From NCBI GenBank assembly GCA_963757265.1, contig CAVWRA010000011.1, forward strand, positions 434,001-498,000: a DNA stretch of 64,000 bases. The letters are read 5' to 3'. The position numbers and the translations under genes are program-made. The first letter of the stretch is position 1; the number at the start of each line of letters is the position of its first letter. Origin of the DNA: CAIVVT01 sp963757265. Its GTDB lineage: Bacteria > Acidobacteriota > Terriglobia > Bryobacterales > Bryobacteraceae. The notes under the pieces were generated by a model. The model saw only the letters and a program-made list of their open reading frames with translations, was not told the origin of the DNA and ran no database searches. This document shows positions 38,207-47,060 of this stretch, piece by piece.

Positions 38207-38872
38207 TCAGAAGACGCGGCGCTTGAGGCGCTCGAGGGTGAACTTGGCGGTGTCGGCGATGGCCATGACGGCCATGACGCCGGCCTGGACGGGGTCGGTG
38301 ACGACGAGATCGGCGGCGTCGGGAACGGAACCGGCCATGTTGAGACTGATGACCAGCAGGCCCTGGGCGCGGACCTCGCGGACGGCGTCGACGATGGAGC
38401 CGCCCATGAGCGAGCCGGCCAGGACGAGGGCGCGGGCACGGGGCAGACGGGCGACGGCGCGGACGGCGTCGGCGAGGTTCTCTTCACCGACCAGGGGCAT
38501 GGTGTCAACCGAGATGTGCTCGCCGCGGATGTTGTGGCGGTCGGCCTCGCTGATGGCGCCGAGGGCGACCTGGCCGACCTGGGCACCGCCGCCAACGATG
38601 ATGATGCGCTTGCCGTAGATCTTCTGAAGGCTCTTCTCGACAGTGGCGGAGTGGACGACGTCGAGGGCGTTGAGGTCGGCGAGGAGCGAGGCGGGGTCGC
38701 CGGGAACTTCGATTTCAAAGTACGTGCGGGCGAGAGCGGAGTCGCGCGTTTCGAACGACTCGACGGAGAGGATGTTGCCGGAATGGGCGGCGATGGTGGC
38801 AGTGAGGTCGCGCAGGGTGCCGGGCTGGTTGGCGGCCGAGACGAAGATGCCGATGCGGTCCGGAGGGCTCAC
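38207..38872 (-). CDS. ACT-domain protein (DUF5612-like)
   Basis: A 221-residue soluble protein. Residues about 3-75 form an ACT ligand-binding domain (RIGIFVSAANQPGTLRDL, then TIAAHSGNILSVES). The C-terminal about 140 residues resemble a Rossmann-like domain (GKRIIIVGGGAQVGQVALGA; VLAGSLMGGSIVDAVREV). The combination is like uncharacterised ACT/DUF5612 proteins; an amino-acid sensor is possible. GTG start at 38872 overlaps the kdsC stop by 4 bp, so translation is coupled. Confidence 0.75.
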   Translation of the reverse strand: MSPPDRIGIFVSAANQPGTLRDLTATIAAHSGNILSVESFETRDSALARTYFEIEVPGDPASLLADLNALDVVHSATVEKSLQKIYGKRIIIVGGGAQVGQVALGAISEADRHNIRGEHISVDTMPLVGEENLADAVRAVARLPRARALVLAGSLMGGSIVDAVREVRAQGLLVISLNMAGSVPDAADLVVTDPVQAGVMAVMAIADTAKFTLERLKRRVF

Positions 38873-39447
38873 AGCGCGGCTCCCTCGGGGGGCAAATCGA
38901 CCTGGTAATGGGCCAGGATTTCGGGCCACAGGCCGCGCGCGTCGAGGAGAATCTCGGCCACTTCGCGCAGGGCGCCGGAGCCGCCGCGGGCGGTGGTGAC
39001 GTAGTGGGCCAGGGCCTTGACCTCGGGCACGGCGTTGGCGACGGCGACGGCGAGGCCGACGCGGCGCATGAGGATGGCGTCGGTGAGGTCGTCACCGAGA
39101 TAGGCGACCTGGCCGGCCGAGAAGCCCGATTGGGCCAGGATCTCATTAAAAATCGGCAGCTTTTCGGTGTCACCCATGTAGACGTAATCGAACTTGCCTT
39201 GGCGGCCGCGCTCGGCGGTGGCCTCGGCGCGGCGGCCGCTGATAATGCCGGTGGAGTAGCCGTGGCGCTTGAGCCAGTGCATGGCGATGCCGTCCTGGGA
39301 ATCGAAGCCCTTGGTTTCGAAGATACCGCCGCCGGGCGCGGGCAGGAACCAGATGCGGCCGTCGGTGAGGACGCCGTCAACGTCCATCAGGACGAGGCGG
39401 ATCTTGGCGGCGCGGGCGGCGAGTTCAGGAGAAACGGCAGGAGGCAT
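38869..39447 (-). CDS. kdsC: 3-deoxy-D-manno-octulosonate 8-phosphate phosphatase
   Basis: HAD-family phosphatase that releases Kdo from Kdo-8-phosphate for lipopolysaccharide. 192 residues, near the usual 180. Motifs: VLMDVDGVLTDGRIWF (nucleophile Asp and acid Asp), FDSQDGIAMHWLK, IISGRRAEA and GDDLTDAILM (metal binding). No cap domain, as for C0-type tetrameric KdsC. It indicates a Gram-negative envelope. Co-transcribed with the ACT protein. Confidence 0.93.
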   Translation of the reverse strand: MPPAVSPELAARAAKIRLVLMDVDGVLTDGRIWFLPAPGGGIFETKGFDSQDGIAMHWLKRHGYSTGIISGRRAEATAERGRQGKFDYVYMGDTEKLPIFNEILAQSGFSAGQVAYLGDDLTDAILMRRVGLAVAVANAVPEVKALAHYVTTARGGSGALREVAEILLDARGLWPEILAHYQVDLPPEGAAL

Positions 39448-39721
39448 GGAGTAAGAGTGCTCCTTCTAGCGTAGTGCATGGGGGGATTGAGTTCCGGACT
39501 ACAGCCCGCGCTTCAGCACGCCGTTTTGTTTTCCGGCGATGGGAATCGAGGATTCGCCAGATCCTGTTCCCAGATTCACGATACTGCCGGTGTCAAGCGA
39601 ATTCAGGGGCAGGGATGACGGGGAGGCAAGGAAGGTGTTGGCAAGGAAGAGGCGAAAGAGAGATCACCGTTGTGACCGGCCGAGGTCGCCTTGGCCACGT
39701 GCGTGAATTCATACCCTGGCG

Positions 39722-39814
39722 GGCGCGCCTTGTGGCATTGCTTGATGTTGGGGCTTGATGTTGGGGCCCTCTCATCGCGCCTCGCTACGATCGCAAGTGA
39801 AACATCAGGGCTAG
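39722..39814 (+). repeat. Degenerate MITE-like fragment, copy 3
   Basis: The right part of the element seen at 21338 and 30719: GGCGCGCCTTGT, then CCTCTCATCGCGCCTCGCT and an imperfect terminal repeat ACATCAGGGCTAG. The middle is replaced by a 13-bp tandem duplication of CTTGATGTTGGGG (about 39741-39766). The left end is missing. The element therefore inserted long enough ago to decay. Confidence 0.6.
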
Positions 39815-39908
39815 GAACTCGACCAGCGCTGGGGGTGGCGCGGGCGGCGGGAGTGCGATTGGCGGAGCGTGGGAGGGGCGTTCGCGGGGAATTGGAGGAT
39901 CAAAGCCG

Positions 39909-40125
39909 AGTGCGACACTTATGTCGAAAAGTGTCGGATTTCGTCATACGGCGTGTGACGAAAAAGTGATCCGGGAAAGGTCGGTCCGGGAGGCCAGCAA
40001 TGGTATGTAAGGATTGTTGAATCAGATTGATACATGGAAGAAGATAGTTCCGATTGGATCGTGAGCCGGGTGATTAAGTATGACAATTCGACAGTGTGTG
40101 GTGTCGTGTCGAAATGTCGGATTGG
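39909..40125. promoter_or_regulatory. Cluster of inverted repeats with TGTCG motifs
   Basis: Three inverted repeats in about 200 bp: CGACACTT (39913-39920) with AAGTGTCG (39929-39936); CGTCATAC with GTGTGACG (39942-39949 and 39953-39960, one mismatch); TTCGACA (40087-40093) with TGTCGAA (40107-40113). The 9-mer TGTCGGATT occurs at 39932-39940 and 40115-40123. The region is gene-free between kdsC and tilS, which are divergent. Repeated TGTCG half-sites suggest binding of one regulator at several sites. The rest of 39448-40309 has no gene. Confidence 0.4.
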
Positions 40126-40309
40126 CGGGTTCGCAGGGCTGGGGTGAGCGGTCGAGGCGGGGCGGGTTGATGGGGACTGCCTGATCGTGTCCACAAGGGA
40201 AAGGTCAGGCCGTCGCCGGGTCCAGGGCCATGGCGATTCGACAGAACCTCAAGATCAAGGGATGGGGGCATGGGGCTCGGCTAGACTGGGATTGAAACCA
40301 GGTTCGCGA

Positions 40310-41689
40310 GTGATCGAGCAGGTACTCAAGACGATCCGCCGGCACGGGATGTTCGATGGAGTCATTCGGGCAGGCGTGGCGGTGTCGGGTGGCGCGGACT
40401 CGGTGGCGCTGCTGCACGTGCTGGCGCGGCTAGCGCGGCGGCGGGGGTGGAAGCTGGAGGTGCTGCACTTCGATCACGGGTTGAGGGGCGAGGAATCGGA
40501 TGGCGACCGGCGATTCGTGGAGGAACTGGCGGCGGGGATGGGGCTGGTGTGTCACGTGGAATGCGCGGACGTGCGGGCGGCGGCGCAGGGCGCGAATGTG
40601 GAACAAACGGCGCGGCAGATGCGGTACCGGTTCTTTGCTGAAGTGCGGGCGCGGCAGAGTCTAGACGTTGTGGCCACGGGGCACACGGCATCGGACCAGG
40701 CGGAGACGGTGCTGCTCAGGGTGCTGAGGGGAGCGGCGGCGGAGTCGCTGGCCGGGATCCGGCCGGTGAACGATGGTTGGGTGGTGCGGCCGCTGATCGA
40801 GATGACGCGCGGGCAGGTGCGCGAGTGGCTGCGGGCGGAGGGCATCGAGTGGCGCGAAGATGCGTCGAATGTGGACACAAGTTACGACCGTAACCGGATG
40901 CGACACGAATTGTTGCCATTGTTACGGCGGGAGTGGAACCCGGGGGTGGAGGAGGCGCTGGCGCGGCTGGCGGGGGCATTGGCGCGGGACGAAGAGTGGT
41001 GGGCGGAGCAAGTGGAAGCGGTGTGGAGGGAGGCGGCCAGACGGTGGCGGCGCGGGGTGGTGCTGGACACGAGGGCGCTGGGCCGGGTGCATGCGGCGCT
41101 GCAGGTGCGGGTGTTGAAAAGAGCGTGCGCGGAAGCGGCGGGGACGGCGCCGCGAATGGAGGGCGAGCATCTGGAGGCGCTGCTCGCGCTAGTGGCGCAG
41201 CGCGCCGGGGCAGGGAAGGCGAGTTTGCCGGGAGTGCGGGCCTGGCGGTCGTTCGGCGAAGTGCTGGTTTATCCGGCGAATCAGGTGTTTGAGCGGCCGG
41301 CGGAGATGAAATTGCGCGTGCCCGGCGTGGCGGAGCTGGAGGCGTGGGGTACGCGAGTCCGATTGAGCCTTGACCAGCCGGGCAGCGAAGGCGGGCAGGG
41401 GCCCTGTGAGCGGCTGGACGGCGCACGGGCGGGGGGTCCGTTCGTGTTGCGGGCGTGGCGGGAGGGCGACAGGTACAGGCCCAAGGGGAGCGCGCGGGCG
41501 CAGACGTTACAGTCATTGTTACAAAGGCGACGCGTGGCGGCGTGGGAACGGAGCGCGTGGCCGGTACTGGAGTGGCGGGGCGAGATGGTGTGGGCGCGGG
41601 GATTTGGAGTGGCGGCGGAATACGCGGCGGATAGCGGCGGCGGGCGGGTGATCGTGATTCAAGAGGAGGCGGCGAGCAGGAGCGAATGA
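40310..41689 (+). CDS. tilS: tRNA(Ile)-lysidine synthase
   Basis: Converts C34 of the tRNA-Ile CAU anticodon to lysidine so that it reads AUA. The PP-loop signature VAVSGGADSVALLH is near residue 25, followed by VLHFDHGLRGEESDGD and ATGHTASDQAETVLLR. The C-terminal domain has REGDRYRPKG and RRRVAAWERSAWPV. About 459 residues. The start is uncertain: GTG 40310 gives the family-like distance to the PP-loop; ATG 40262 is possible. It sits directly upstream of ftsH, a very common order. Confidence 0.92.
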   Translation: MIEQVLKTIRRHGMFDGVIRAGVAVSGGADSVALLHVLARLARRRGWKLEVLHFDHGLRGEESDGDRRFVEELAAGMGLVCHVECADVRAAAQGANVEQTARQMRYRFFAEVRARQSLDVVATGHTASDQAETVLLRVLRGAAAESLAGIRPVNDGWVVRPLIEMTRGQVREWLRAEGIEWREDASNVDTSYDRNRMRHELLPLLRREWNPGVEEALARLAGALARDEEWWAEQVEAVWREAARRWRRGVVLDTRALGRVHAALQVRVLKRACAEAAGTAPRMEGEHLEALLALVAQRAGAGKASLPGVRAWRSFGEVLVYPANQVFERPAEMKLRVPGVAELEAWGTRVRLSLDQPGSEGGQGPCERLDGARAGGPFVLRAWREGDRYRPKGSARAQTLQSLLQRRRVAAWERSAWPVLEWRGEMVWARGFGVAAEYAADSGGGRVIVIQEEAASRSE

Positions 41690-41764
41690 ATCAAATATTG
41701 GCCAGAATGCGTCTGAGCAGTTAGAGATACAATTGAAATATACGGAGCGGCGCGAGTTAAGTAA

Positions 41765-43681
41765 ATGAATGCCAATTTAAGGACCGCCATTGTCTGGGCA
41801 GTGTTGGGCTGCCTGGGTCTTCTGCTGTACGTGGTCTGGAAGTCCAGCAGCGTCCGCCCGACGCAAGAGCTGAGCTTCACCCGGTTCGTCAACATGGTGA
41901 ACGCGGACCGCGTGAAGAGTGTGGTGGTGACGGGCAACGACGTCACGGGCCAATTCAAGGACGACAAGTCGGACCTGCGCACGACGATACCGATCAATTA
42001 CCCGCGGATCTACGACGTGTTGAGTGAGCACAACGTCGATGTGAAGGTGAAGGAATCGAGCAGCGGCAACTGGATGGGGTTGCTGCTGAACGCGATTCCG
42101 TTCGTGCTGGTGATTGCGTTCTGGATTTTCATGATGCGGCAGATGCAGAGCGGCGGCAACAAGGCGCTGAGCTTTGGCAAGAGCCGGGCGCGGATGCACA
42201 GCTCGCAGCAGAAGAAGGTCACGTTCAAGGACGTGGCGGGGGTGGAGGAAGCCAAGGAAGAGCTGCAGGAGATTATCGAGTTCCTGAGGGAGCCGCAGAA
42301 GTTCCAGAAGCTGGGCGGGCGGATACCGAAGGGCGTGCTGCTGATCGGTCCTCCGGGTACGGGCAAGACGCTGCTGGCGCGGGCGATTGCGGGCGAAGGG
42401 AACGTGCCGTTCTTCTCGATTTCGGGCTCGGACTTCGTGGAGATGTTCGTGGGCGTGGGCGCGAGCCGGGTGCGCGACCTGTTCGAGCAGGGCAAGAAGA
42501 ACGCGCCGTGCATCATTTTCATCGACGAGATTGACGCGGTGGGGCGGCATCGCGGGGCGGGACTGGGCGGCGGGCACGACGAGCGCGAGCAGACGCTGAA
42601 CCAGCTGCTGGTGGAGATGGACGGTTTCGAATCGAATGAGGGCGTGATTCTGGTGGCGGCGACGAACCGGCCGGACGTGCTGGACCCGGCGCTGCTGCGG
42701 CCGGGGCGATTCGACCGGCGGGTGGTGGTGAGCCTGCCGGACGTGCGGGGGCGCGAACAGATTCTGAAAGTGCACACGAAGAAGATCCCGCTGGCGGACG
42801 ACGTGGACCTGTCGATCATCGGCCGCGGAACGCCGGGATTCGCCGGAGCGGACCTGGCCAACCTGGTGAACGAATCGGCGCTGCTGGCGGCGCGGCAGAA
42901 CCGCAAAGTGGTCACGATGTGGGACTTCGAGGTGGCCAAGGACAAGGTGCTGATGGGCGCCGAGCGGCGGTCGATGATCCTGACCGAGGAAGACAAGAAG
43001 ATCACGGCGTTCCACGAGGCGGGGCACGCACTGGTGGCGGCGCTGCTGCCGGAGTCGGACCCGCTGCACAAGGTGAGCATCATTCCGCGCGGGCGGGCGC
43101 TGGGCGTGACGATGCAGTTGCCTGAAGGCGACGTGCTGAACCGGACCGAGAAGCAGTTGAACGCGCGGCTGTGCGTGCTGATGGGCGGACGGATCGGCGA
43201 GATGCGCTATACCAACCAGCTCTCCACGGGAGCGCGCAACGACATCGAGCAGGCGACGGAAGTGGCGCGCGCGATGGTGTGCGACTACGGCATGAGCGAG
43301 CTGGGGCCGATGAGCTACGGCAAGAAGGACGAGCAGATTTTTCTGGGGCGCGAAATCGCGCAGCACCGGGACTACTCCGAGGCGACGGCGATCAAGATCG
43401 ACGAAGCGGTGCGCCGGGTGGTCGAGGGCGCCTGCCAGCAGGCGGACCAGCTGATCCAGGAGTACGGCTGGGCGCTGGATAAGATCGCCGCGGCGCTGCT
43501 GGAGCGCGAGACGATGGACGGGGAGGAGATTCACGCGATCATCGAAAAGCGCGCAGCGAATCACGGCCCCGATTCGGGCTCGGCGGTGGCGGCGGCCGAG
43601 ACGCAGGCGGTGATCGAGCCGGAACAGGAGCAGAGGCGGCGACGCGGATTCGTGGAAGGGGAGAGCGCCGCGCCGGCGTGA
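41765..43681 (+). CDS. ftsH: ATP-dependent zinc metalloprotease FtsH
   Basis: Membrane-bound AAA+ protease for quality control and regulatory proteolysis. 638 residues. Two transmembrane helices (about residues 7-26 and 102-121) bracket a periplasmic domain. Then Walker A GPPGTGKT, Walker B CIIFIDEIDAVG, the second region of homology RPGRFDRR, and the zinc site HEAGHAL. The C-terminal tail is Gln/Glu/Arg-rich. Last codons overlap the following HAD gene by 4 bp. Confidence 0.97.
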   Translation: MNANLRTAIVWAVLGCLGLLLYVVWKSSSVRPTQELSFTRFVNMVNADRVKSVVVTGNDVTGQFKDDKSDLRTTIPINYPRIYDVLSEHNVDVKVKESSSGNWMGLLLNAIPFVLVIAFWIFMMRQMQSGGNKALSFGKSRARMHSSQQKKVTFKDVAGVEEAKEELQEIIEFLREPQKFQKLGGRIPKGVLLIGPPGTGKTLLARAIAGEGNVPFFSISGSDFVEMFVGVGASRVRDLFEQGKKNAPCIIFIDEIDAVGRHRGAGLGGGHDEREQTLNQLLVEMDGFESNEGVILVAATNRPDVLDPALLRPGRFDRRVVVSLPDVRGREQILKVHTKKIPLADDVDLSIIGRGTPGFAGADLANLVNESALLAARQNRKVVTMWDFEVAKDKVLMGAERRSMILTEEDKKITAFHEAGHALVAALLPESDPLHKVSIIPRGRALGVTMQLPEGDVLNRTEKQLNARLCVLMGGRIGEMRYTNQLSTGARNDIEQATEVARAMVCDYGMSELGPMSYGKKDEQIFLGREIAQHRDYSEATAIKIDEAVRRVVEGACQQADQLIQEYGWALDKIAAALLERETMDGEEIHAIIEKRAANHGPDSGSAVAAAETQAVIEPEQEQRRRRGFVEGESAAPA

Positions 43682-44334
43682 GGATTCCGCGCTTCAAGCT
43701 GTACCTGTTCGACATCGACGGAACGCTGCTGGATTCGGCCGAGGACATCTGCAGCGCCGTGCGGCAGACGCTGGAGAACGCCGGCGCCAGGGGACTGACG
43801 GAGGCGTACCTGAGGTCCTTCATCGGGCGTCACCTGCGCGAGCTTTTCAGCGAGGTTTTCCCGGGCATCAGCGAGGAACGGTCGATGGAGCTGCTGGCGA
43901 TTTACCGCGCGGCGTACCTAGAGCGCGGACATGCAGGGACGCGGGTTTACGAGGGCGTGCCGCAGATGCTCCAGCGGCTGGGCGGATGGAAGTCAACGGC
44001 GACGACGAAGGGCAGCGAGACTTCCCGAAACGTTTTGGCGCAATTTGGTTTAGCCGGATATTTCGACCACGTGCAGGGCACGGACGGGTTCCCCTCGAAG
44101 CCGGAACCGGACGTGATCCTGTGTTCGCTGGAGAGGTTCGGCGTAGCGCCGGGGGAGTGCCTGATGATCGGCGATGCGGCGCCGGACATGGAGGCGGGGC
44201 GGCGCGCCGGCGTGCGCACGTGCGGCGTGACGTGGGGTTACGGCGACGCGGCGAAGATGCGGGCGTTCGAACCGGATTTCTGGATTGCGCATCCGCTCGA
44301 GCTGGCCGCGCGGACGGACGGCGGGTTGTTATGA
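43678..44334 (+). CDS. HAD-family phosphatase (phosphoglycolate phosphatase-like)
   Basis: A 218-residue subfamily IA hydrolase. Motif I is YLFDIDGTLLDSAED; a helical cap follows (about residues 18-85). KPEPDVILCSLERFG carries the conserved Lys and GDAAPDMEAGRRAG the metal-binding Asp pair. The usual motif II Ser/Thr region reads STATTKGS. Phosphoglycolate phosphatase or pyrophosphatase PpaX-type function is likely but the substrate cannot be fixed. GTG start overlapping the ftsH stop. Confidence 0.82.
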   Translation: MRIPRFKLYLFDIDGTLLDSAEDICSAVRQTLENAGARGLTEAYLRSFIGRHLRELFSEVFPGISEERSMELLAIYRAAYLERGHAGTRVYEGVPQMLQRLGGWKSTATTKGSETSRNVLAQFGLAGYFDHVQGTDGFPSKPEPDVILCSLERFGVAPGECLMIGDAAPDMEAGRRAGVRTCGVTWGYGDAAKMRAFEPDFWIAHPLELAARTDGGLL

Positions 44335-44355
44335 TGACGGTGCGGAGATAATCGA

Positions 44356-45231
44356 ATGCCTGTGGTCAACCGGCGCGATATGTTGCGGGCGCTCAGCATG
44401 GCGGCGCCGGCATTCGCCCTGGGCGAGAGCGGCAAGCCGCTGCGCATCGCGCTCGAGGAGACGTCGGTGCACCGCGCCATCACGGGCCTGAAGATGACGC
44501 ATCTTGATTTCCCGCGCTACGCCCGCGAGGCGGGCATCGAAGGGCTGGAGTTCGCCAACACGTTGTGGGGCGCGCCGACGCAAGGCTACATGGCGCGTCT
44601 GAAGACGGCGATGAAGCAGACCGGGACGCGGTGCGTGCTGATCCTGTGCGACGACGAAGGGCCGATGGGGCACTCATCGAAGGAAGTGCGGCGCAAGGCC
44701 GTCAACAATCACAAGAAGTGGGTCGATTATTGCGCCGAGCTGGGCGGGCAGTCGATCCGCGCGAACATGCATTCAGATGTCACGCCGAAGACGCCGGGGG
44801 AGCGGGAAGCGGTGCTCGATTACTGCGCCGAGAGCTTTGCGGCGCTGTCGGATTACGCCCGGGGCGCGGGGCTGAACGTGCTTGTCGAGAACGACTGGGG
44901 GCTGTCGTCGGACCCGGACGCGATTGTCGCGTTGATCAAGAAAGTGAACCAGCCGAACTTCGGCACGCTGCCGGATTTCGGGAATTTTCCGGGGGATCTG
45001 CGCTACGAGGCGGTGCGGAAGATGATGCCGTATGCCAAGGGCGTCAGCTTCAAGTGTTACGATTTCTCGCCCGAAGGCAAAGAGACGACGATCGACATGG
45101 AGCGCATGATGAAGATCGTCGTGGATGCCGCGTACCGCGGATTCGTGGGTATCGAATACGCGGGGCAGCGGCTGAGCGAGCACGAGGGCGTGAAGGCCGG
45201 CAAGAAGTTCCTCGACCAGTACGCGGTGTAA
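44356..45231 (+). CDS. Sugar phosphate isomerase/epimerase-like TIM barrel, Tat-type leader
   Basis: A 291-residue protein of the AP-endonuclease-2/xylose isomerase-like superfamily. The N-terminal NRRDMLRALSMAAPAFALG resembles a twin-Arg export leader. Barrel segments include GIEGLEFANTLWG, NVLVENDWGLSSDPDAI (probable metal Glu), TLPDFGNFPGDLR and FVGIEYAGQRL. Such secreted enzymes are frequent with Gfo/Idh/MocA partners; the next gene is one. Substrate unknown. Confidence 0.82.
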   Translation: MPVVNRRDMLRALSMAAPAFALGESGKPLRIALEETSVHRAITGLKMTHLDFPRYAREAGIEGLEFANTLWGAPTQGYMARLKTAMKQTGTRCVLILCDDEGPMGHSSKEVRRKAVNNHKKWVDYCAELGGQSIRANMHSDVTPKTPGEREAVLDYCAESFAALSDYARGAGLNVLVENDWGLSSDPDAIVALIKKVNQPNFGTLPDFGNFPGDLRYEAVRKMMPYAKGVSFKCYDFSPEGKETTIDMERMMKIVVDAAYRGFVGIEYAGQRLSEHEGVKAGKKFLDQYAV

Positions 45232-45342
45232 CAAGCATCGCTGCCGCAGGTTCCGTCAGATCCATAAGCAACTTGAACGCGCTTGCGCGTTGCGCGTGCC
45301 GGCAGCGCGCCGACTGCATCCGGCGGCGCTAGAATCTCGGGC

Positions 45343-46539
45343 ATGGAGATCAACCGCAGGACATTCCTCGGGGCCGGCACCGCGCTGGCCGGCCGTTTCG
45401 CGTTCGCCGAGCCGAACGAGCGCAAGGTGAGGATCGGCATCGTCGGCGGCAGCTTCGGCGCGACGTTCTTTTTCCACGAGCATCCGAATTGCATCGTCGA
45501 AGCGGTGAGCGACCTGCGTCCGGAGCGGCGCGACTACCTCATGAAGACGTACGGCTGCGCGAAGTCGTATGAGTCGCTGGAGAAGCTGCTGCTCGACAAA
45601 AACGTGGACGCGGTGTTCTGCGCGACGCCTGCCCCGGATCACCTGGCGCACGTCACGCAGACGCTGAAGGCGGGCAAGCACGCGCTGAGCGCGGTACCGG
45701 CGGTGCTGGGATCGCTGGAGGACTGCGAAAAGCTGATCGACGCGGTGAAGGGCTCGGGACTGAACTACATGATGGCCGAGACGAGCTACTACCACCAGAC
45801 CGTCATGTCGGCGCGCGATTACTACAAGGCCGGGCGCTTCGGGCGCATCTTCTCGGCCGAGGCGGAGTACCATCACCCGGGCGTCGAGGAGCTTTTCTTT
45901 GAGAATGGCGAACGCACGTGGCGGTACGGGCTGGCGCCGATGCACTACCCGACGCACTGCACGGCGATGCTGATCGGCGTGACGGGCGAGCGCCTCACCG
46001 AGGTGAGCTCGATCGGCTACGGGGACGACAACCCGATATTGAAGGACAACCCGTACAGGAACCCGTTCTGGTGCGAGACGGCGCTGTTCAACACCAATCG
46101 CGAAACAGCCTTTCGCGTCCACGTTTACTGGCGCGGCGCGGAGCGCGGCACCGAGCGCGGACAGTGGTACGGCACGCGGATGAGCCTGTTCTGCCCTAAT
46201 CCGAACGGGCTTCCGGCGCAGATGGTGGAAGAACGCGAGACGACGGAAAAGGACAGCGGAGGCTTCCCGCGCAAGCAGAATGCGATCGCCGATTACGAGC
46301 AACCGATGTGGTGGAAGGGCGAGACGCTGCCCGCGGCGCTGCGCCACGTCAGCGGGCACGACGGCTCGCACACGTTCCTGACGCACGAGTTCATCCAGTC
46401 GATCGTGGAGAATCGCAGGCCGGCGGTGGATGTATACGAGGCGGTGGCATACACTGCGCCGGGGATCGTCGCGCACGAGTCGTCGCTGCGGGGCGGGGAG
46501 AGGTTGAAGATTCCGCAATTCGATCCCGCCCGGTCCTGA
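45343..46539 (+). CDS. Gfo/Idh/MocA-family oxidoreductase, Tat-type leader
   Basis: A 398-residue NAD(P)-dependent sugar dehydrogenase-like protein. The start EINRRTFLGAGTALAG is a typical twin-Arg leader. The Rossmann part shows KVRIGIVGGSFGATFFFHEH, VDAVFCATPAPDHLAH and KAGKHALSAVPAVLG; the last replaces the usual E-K-P with S-A-V-P, so the common catalytic Lys is absent. AETSYYHQTVMSARDYYKAG follows. It likely acts with the upstream isomerase on exported sugar derivatives. A longer frame from 45283 includes unlikely residues. Confidence 0.82.
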   Translation: MEINRRTFLGAGTALAGRFAFAEPNERKVRIGIVGGSFGATFFFHEHPNCIVEAVSDLRPERRDYLMKTYGCAKSYESLEKLLLDKNVDAVFCATPAPDHLAHVTQTLKAGKHALSAVPAVLGSLEDCEKLIDAVKGSGLNYMMAETSYYHQTVMSARDYYKAGRFGRIFSAEAEYHHPGVEELFFENGERTWRYGLAPMHYPTHCTAMLIGVTGERLTEVSSIGYGDDNPILKDNPYRNPFWCETALFNTNRETAFRVHVYWRGAERGTERGQWYGTRMSLFCPNPNGLPAQMVEERETTEKDSGGFPRKQNAIADYEQPMWWKGETLPAALRHVSGHDGSHTFLTHEFIQSIVENRRPAVDVYEAVAYTAPGIVAHESSLRGGERLKIPQFDPARS

Positions 46540-46572
46540 CCTGGCTCGGCCGGGACAGGCTACTCTAGGAAT

Positions 46573-46788
46573 ATGGAACTGATCTTCGAGGTCAGGAGCG
46601 CGGAAGAGGGCGGCTACTGGGCCCGCGCATTGGGCCACTCCATCTTCACCGAAGGCGAGACGTGGGAAGAGCTTCGGACGAATGTGCTGGAGGCCGTGTC
46701 GCTGCACTTCGAGGACAGTGAAGAACGCCCGCGGCTGATTCAACTGCACTACGTCAAGGACGAATTGATTCCGGTTGAAGCGGCATGA
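46573..46788 (+). CDS. hicB: HicB-family antitoxin
   Basis: A 71-residue protein with the partial RNase H-like fold of HicB antitoxins: FEVRSAEEGGYWARALGHS, then FTEGETWEELRTNVLEAV. No C-terminal DNA-binding domain is present, so repression, if any, would differ from long HicB. Its stop overlaps the next start by 4 bp. The antitoxin-first order is the reverse of classical hicAB but common. Confidence 0.85.
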   Translation: MELIFEVRSAEEGGYWARALGHSIFTEGETWEELRTNVLEAVSLHFEDSEERPRLIQLHYVKDELIPVEAA

Positions 46789-47021
46789 AGTTGCCGCGCG
46801 CGGTTCCAGCCGACCGCCTCATCAAGTGCTTGGAGAACCTTGGTTACACCGTTGTCCGTCAAAAGGGCAGCCACATTCGAATGCGGCATGCCGGACCTCC
46901 CGAGCACTCCATCACCGTCCCGCTGCACGATGCGCTCAAGACAGGCATGCTGCACGCCATCCTCACCCAGGTCGCGCAAGCGCAGGGGTTGAGGGTCGAA
47001 GATCTCGCAAGATCGCTTTGA
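46785..47021 (+). CDS. hicA: HicA-family mRNA interferase toxin
   Basis: A 78-residue double-stranded RNA-binding-fold toxin that cleaves mRNA. The family core is clear: LIKCLENLGYTVVRQKGSHIRM with the catalytic His in KGSHIRM, then SITVPLHDALKTGMLHAIL. Translation is coupled to hicB. It converges with the end of the his operon, 39 bp away. Confidence 0.9.
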   Translation: MKLPRAVPADRLIKCLENLGYTVVRQKGSHIRMRHAGPPEHSITVPLHDALKTGMLHAILTQVAQAQGLRVEDLARSL

Positions 47022-47060
47022 TCACCGCGCGTGCGAATCGTGCTGGCCGAATGGCATCCA

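Noticed and set aside
41777..43564. A 595-codon minus-strand frame
   Set aside because: Antisense to ftsH; Arg/His/Gln-rich shadow composition.
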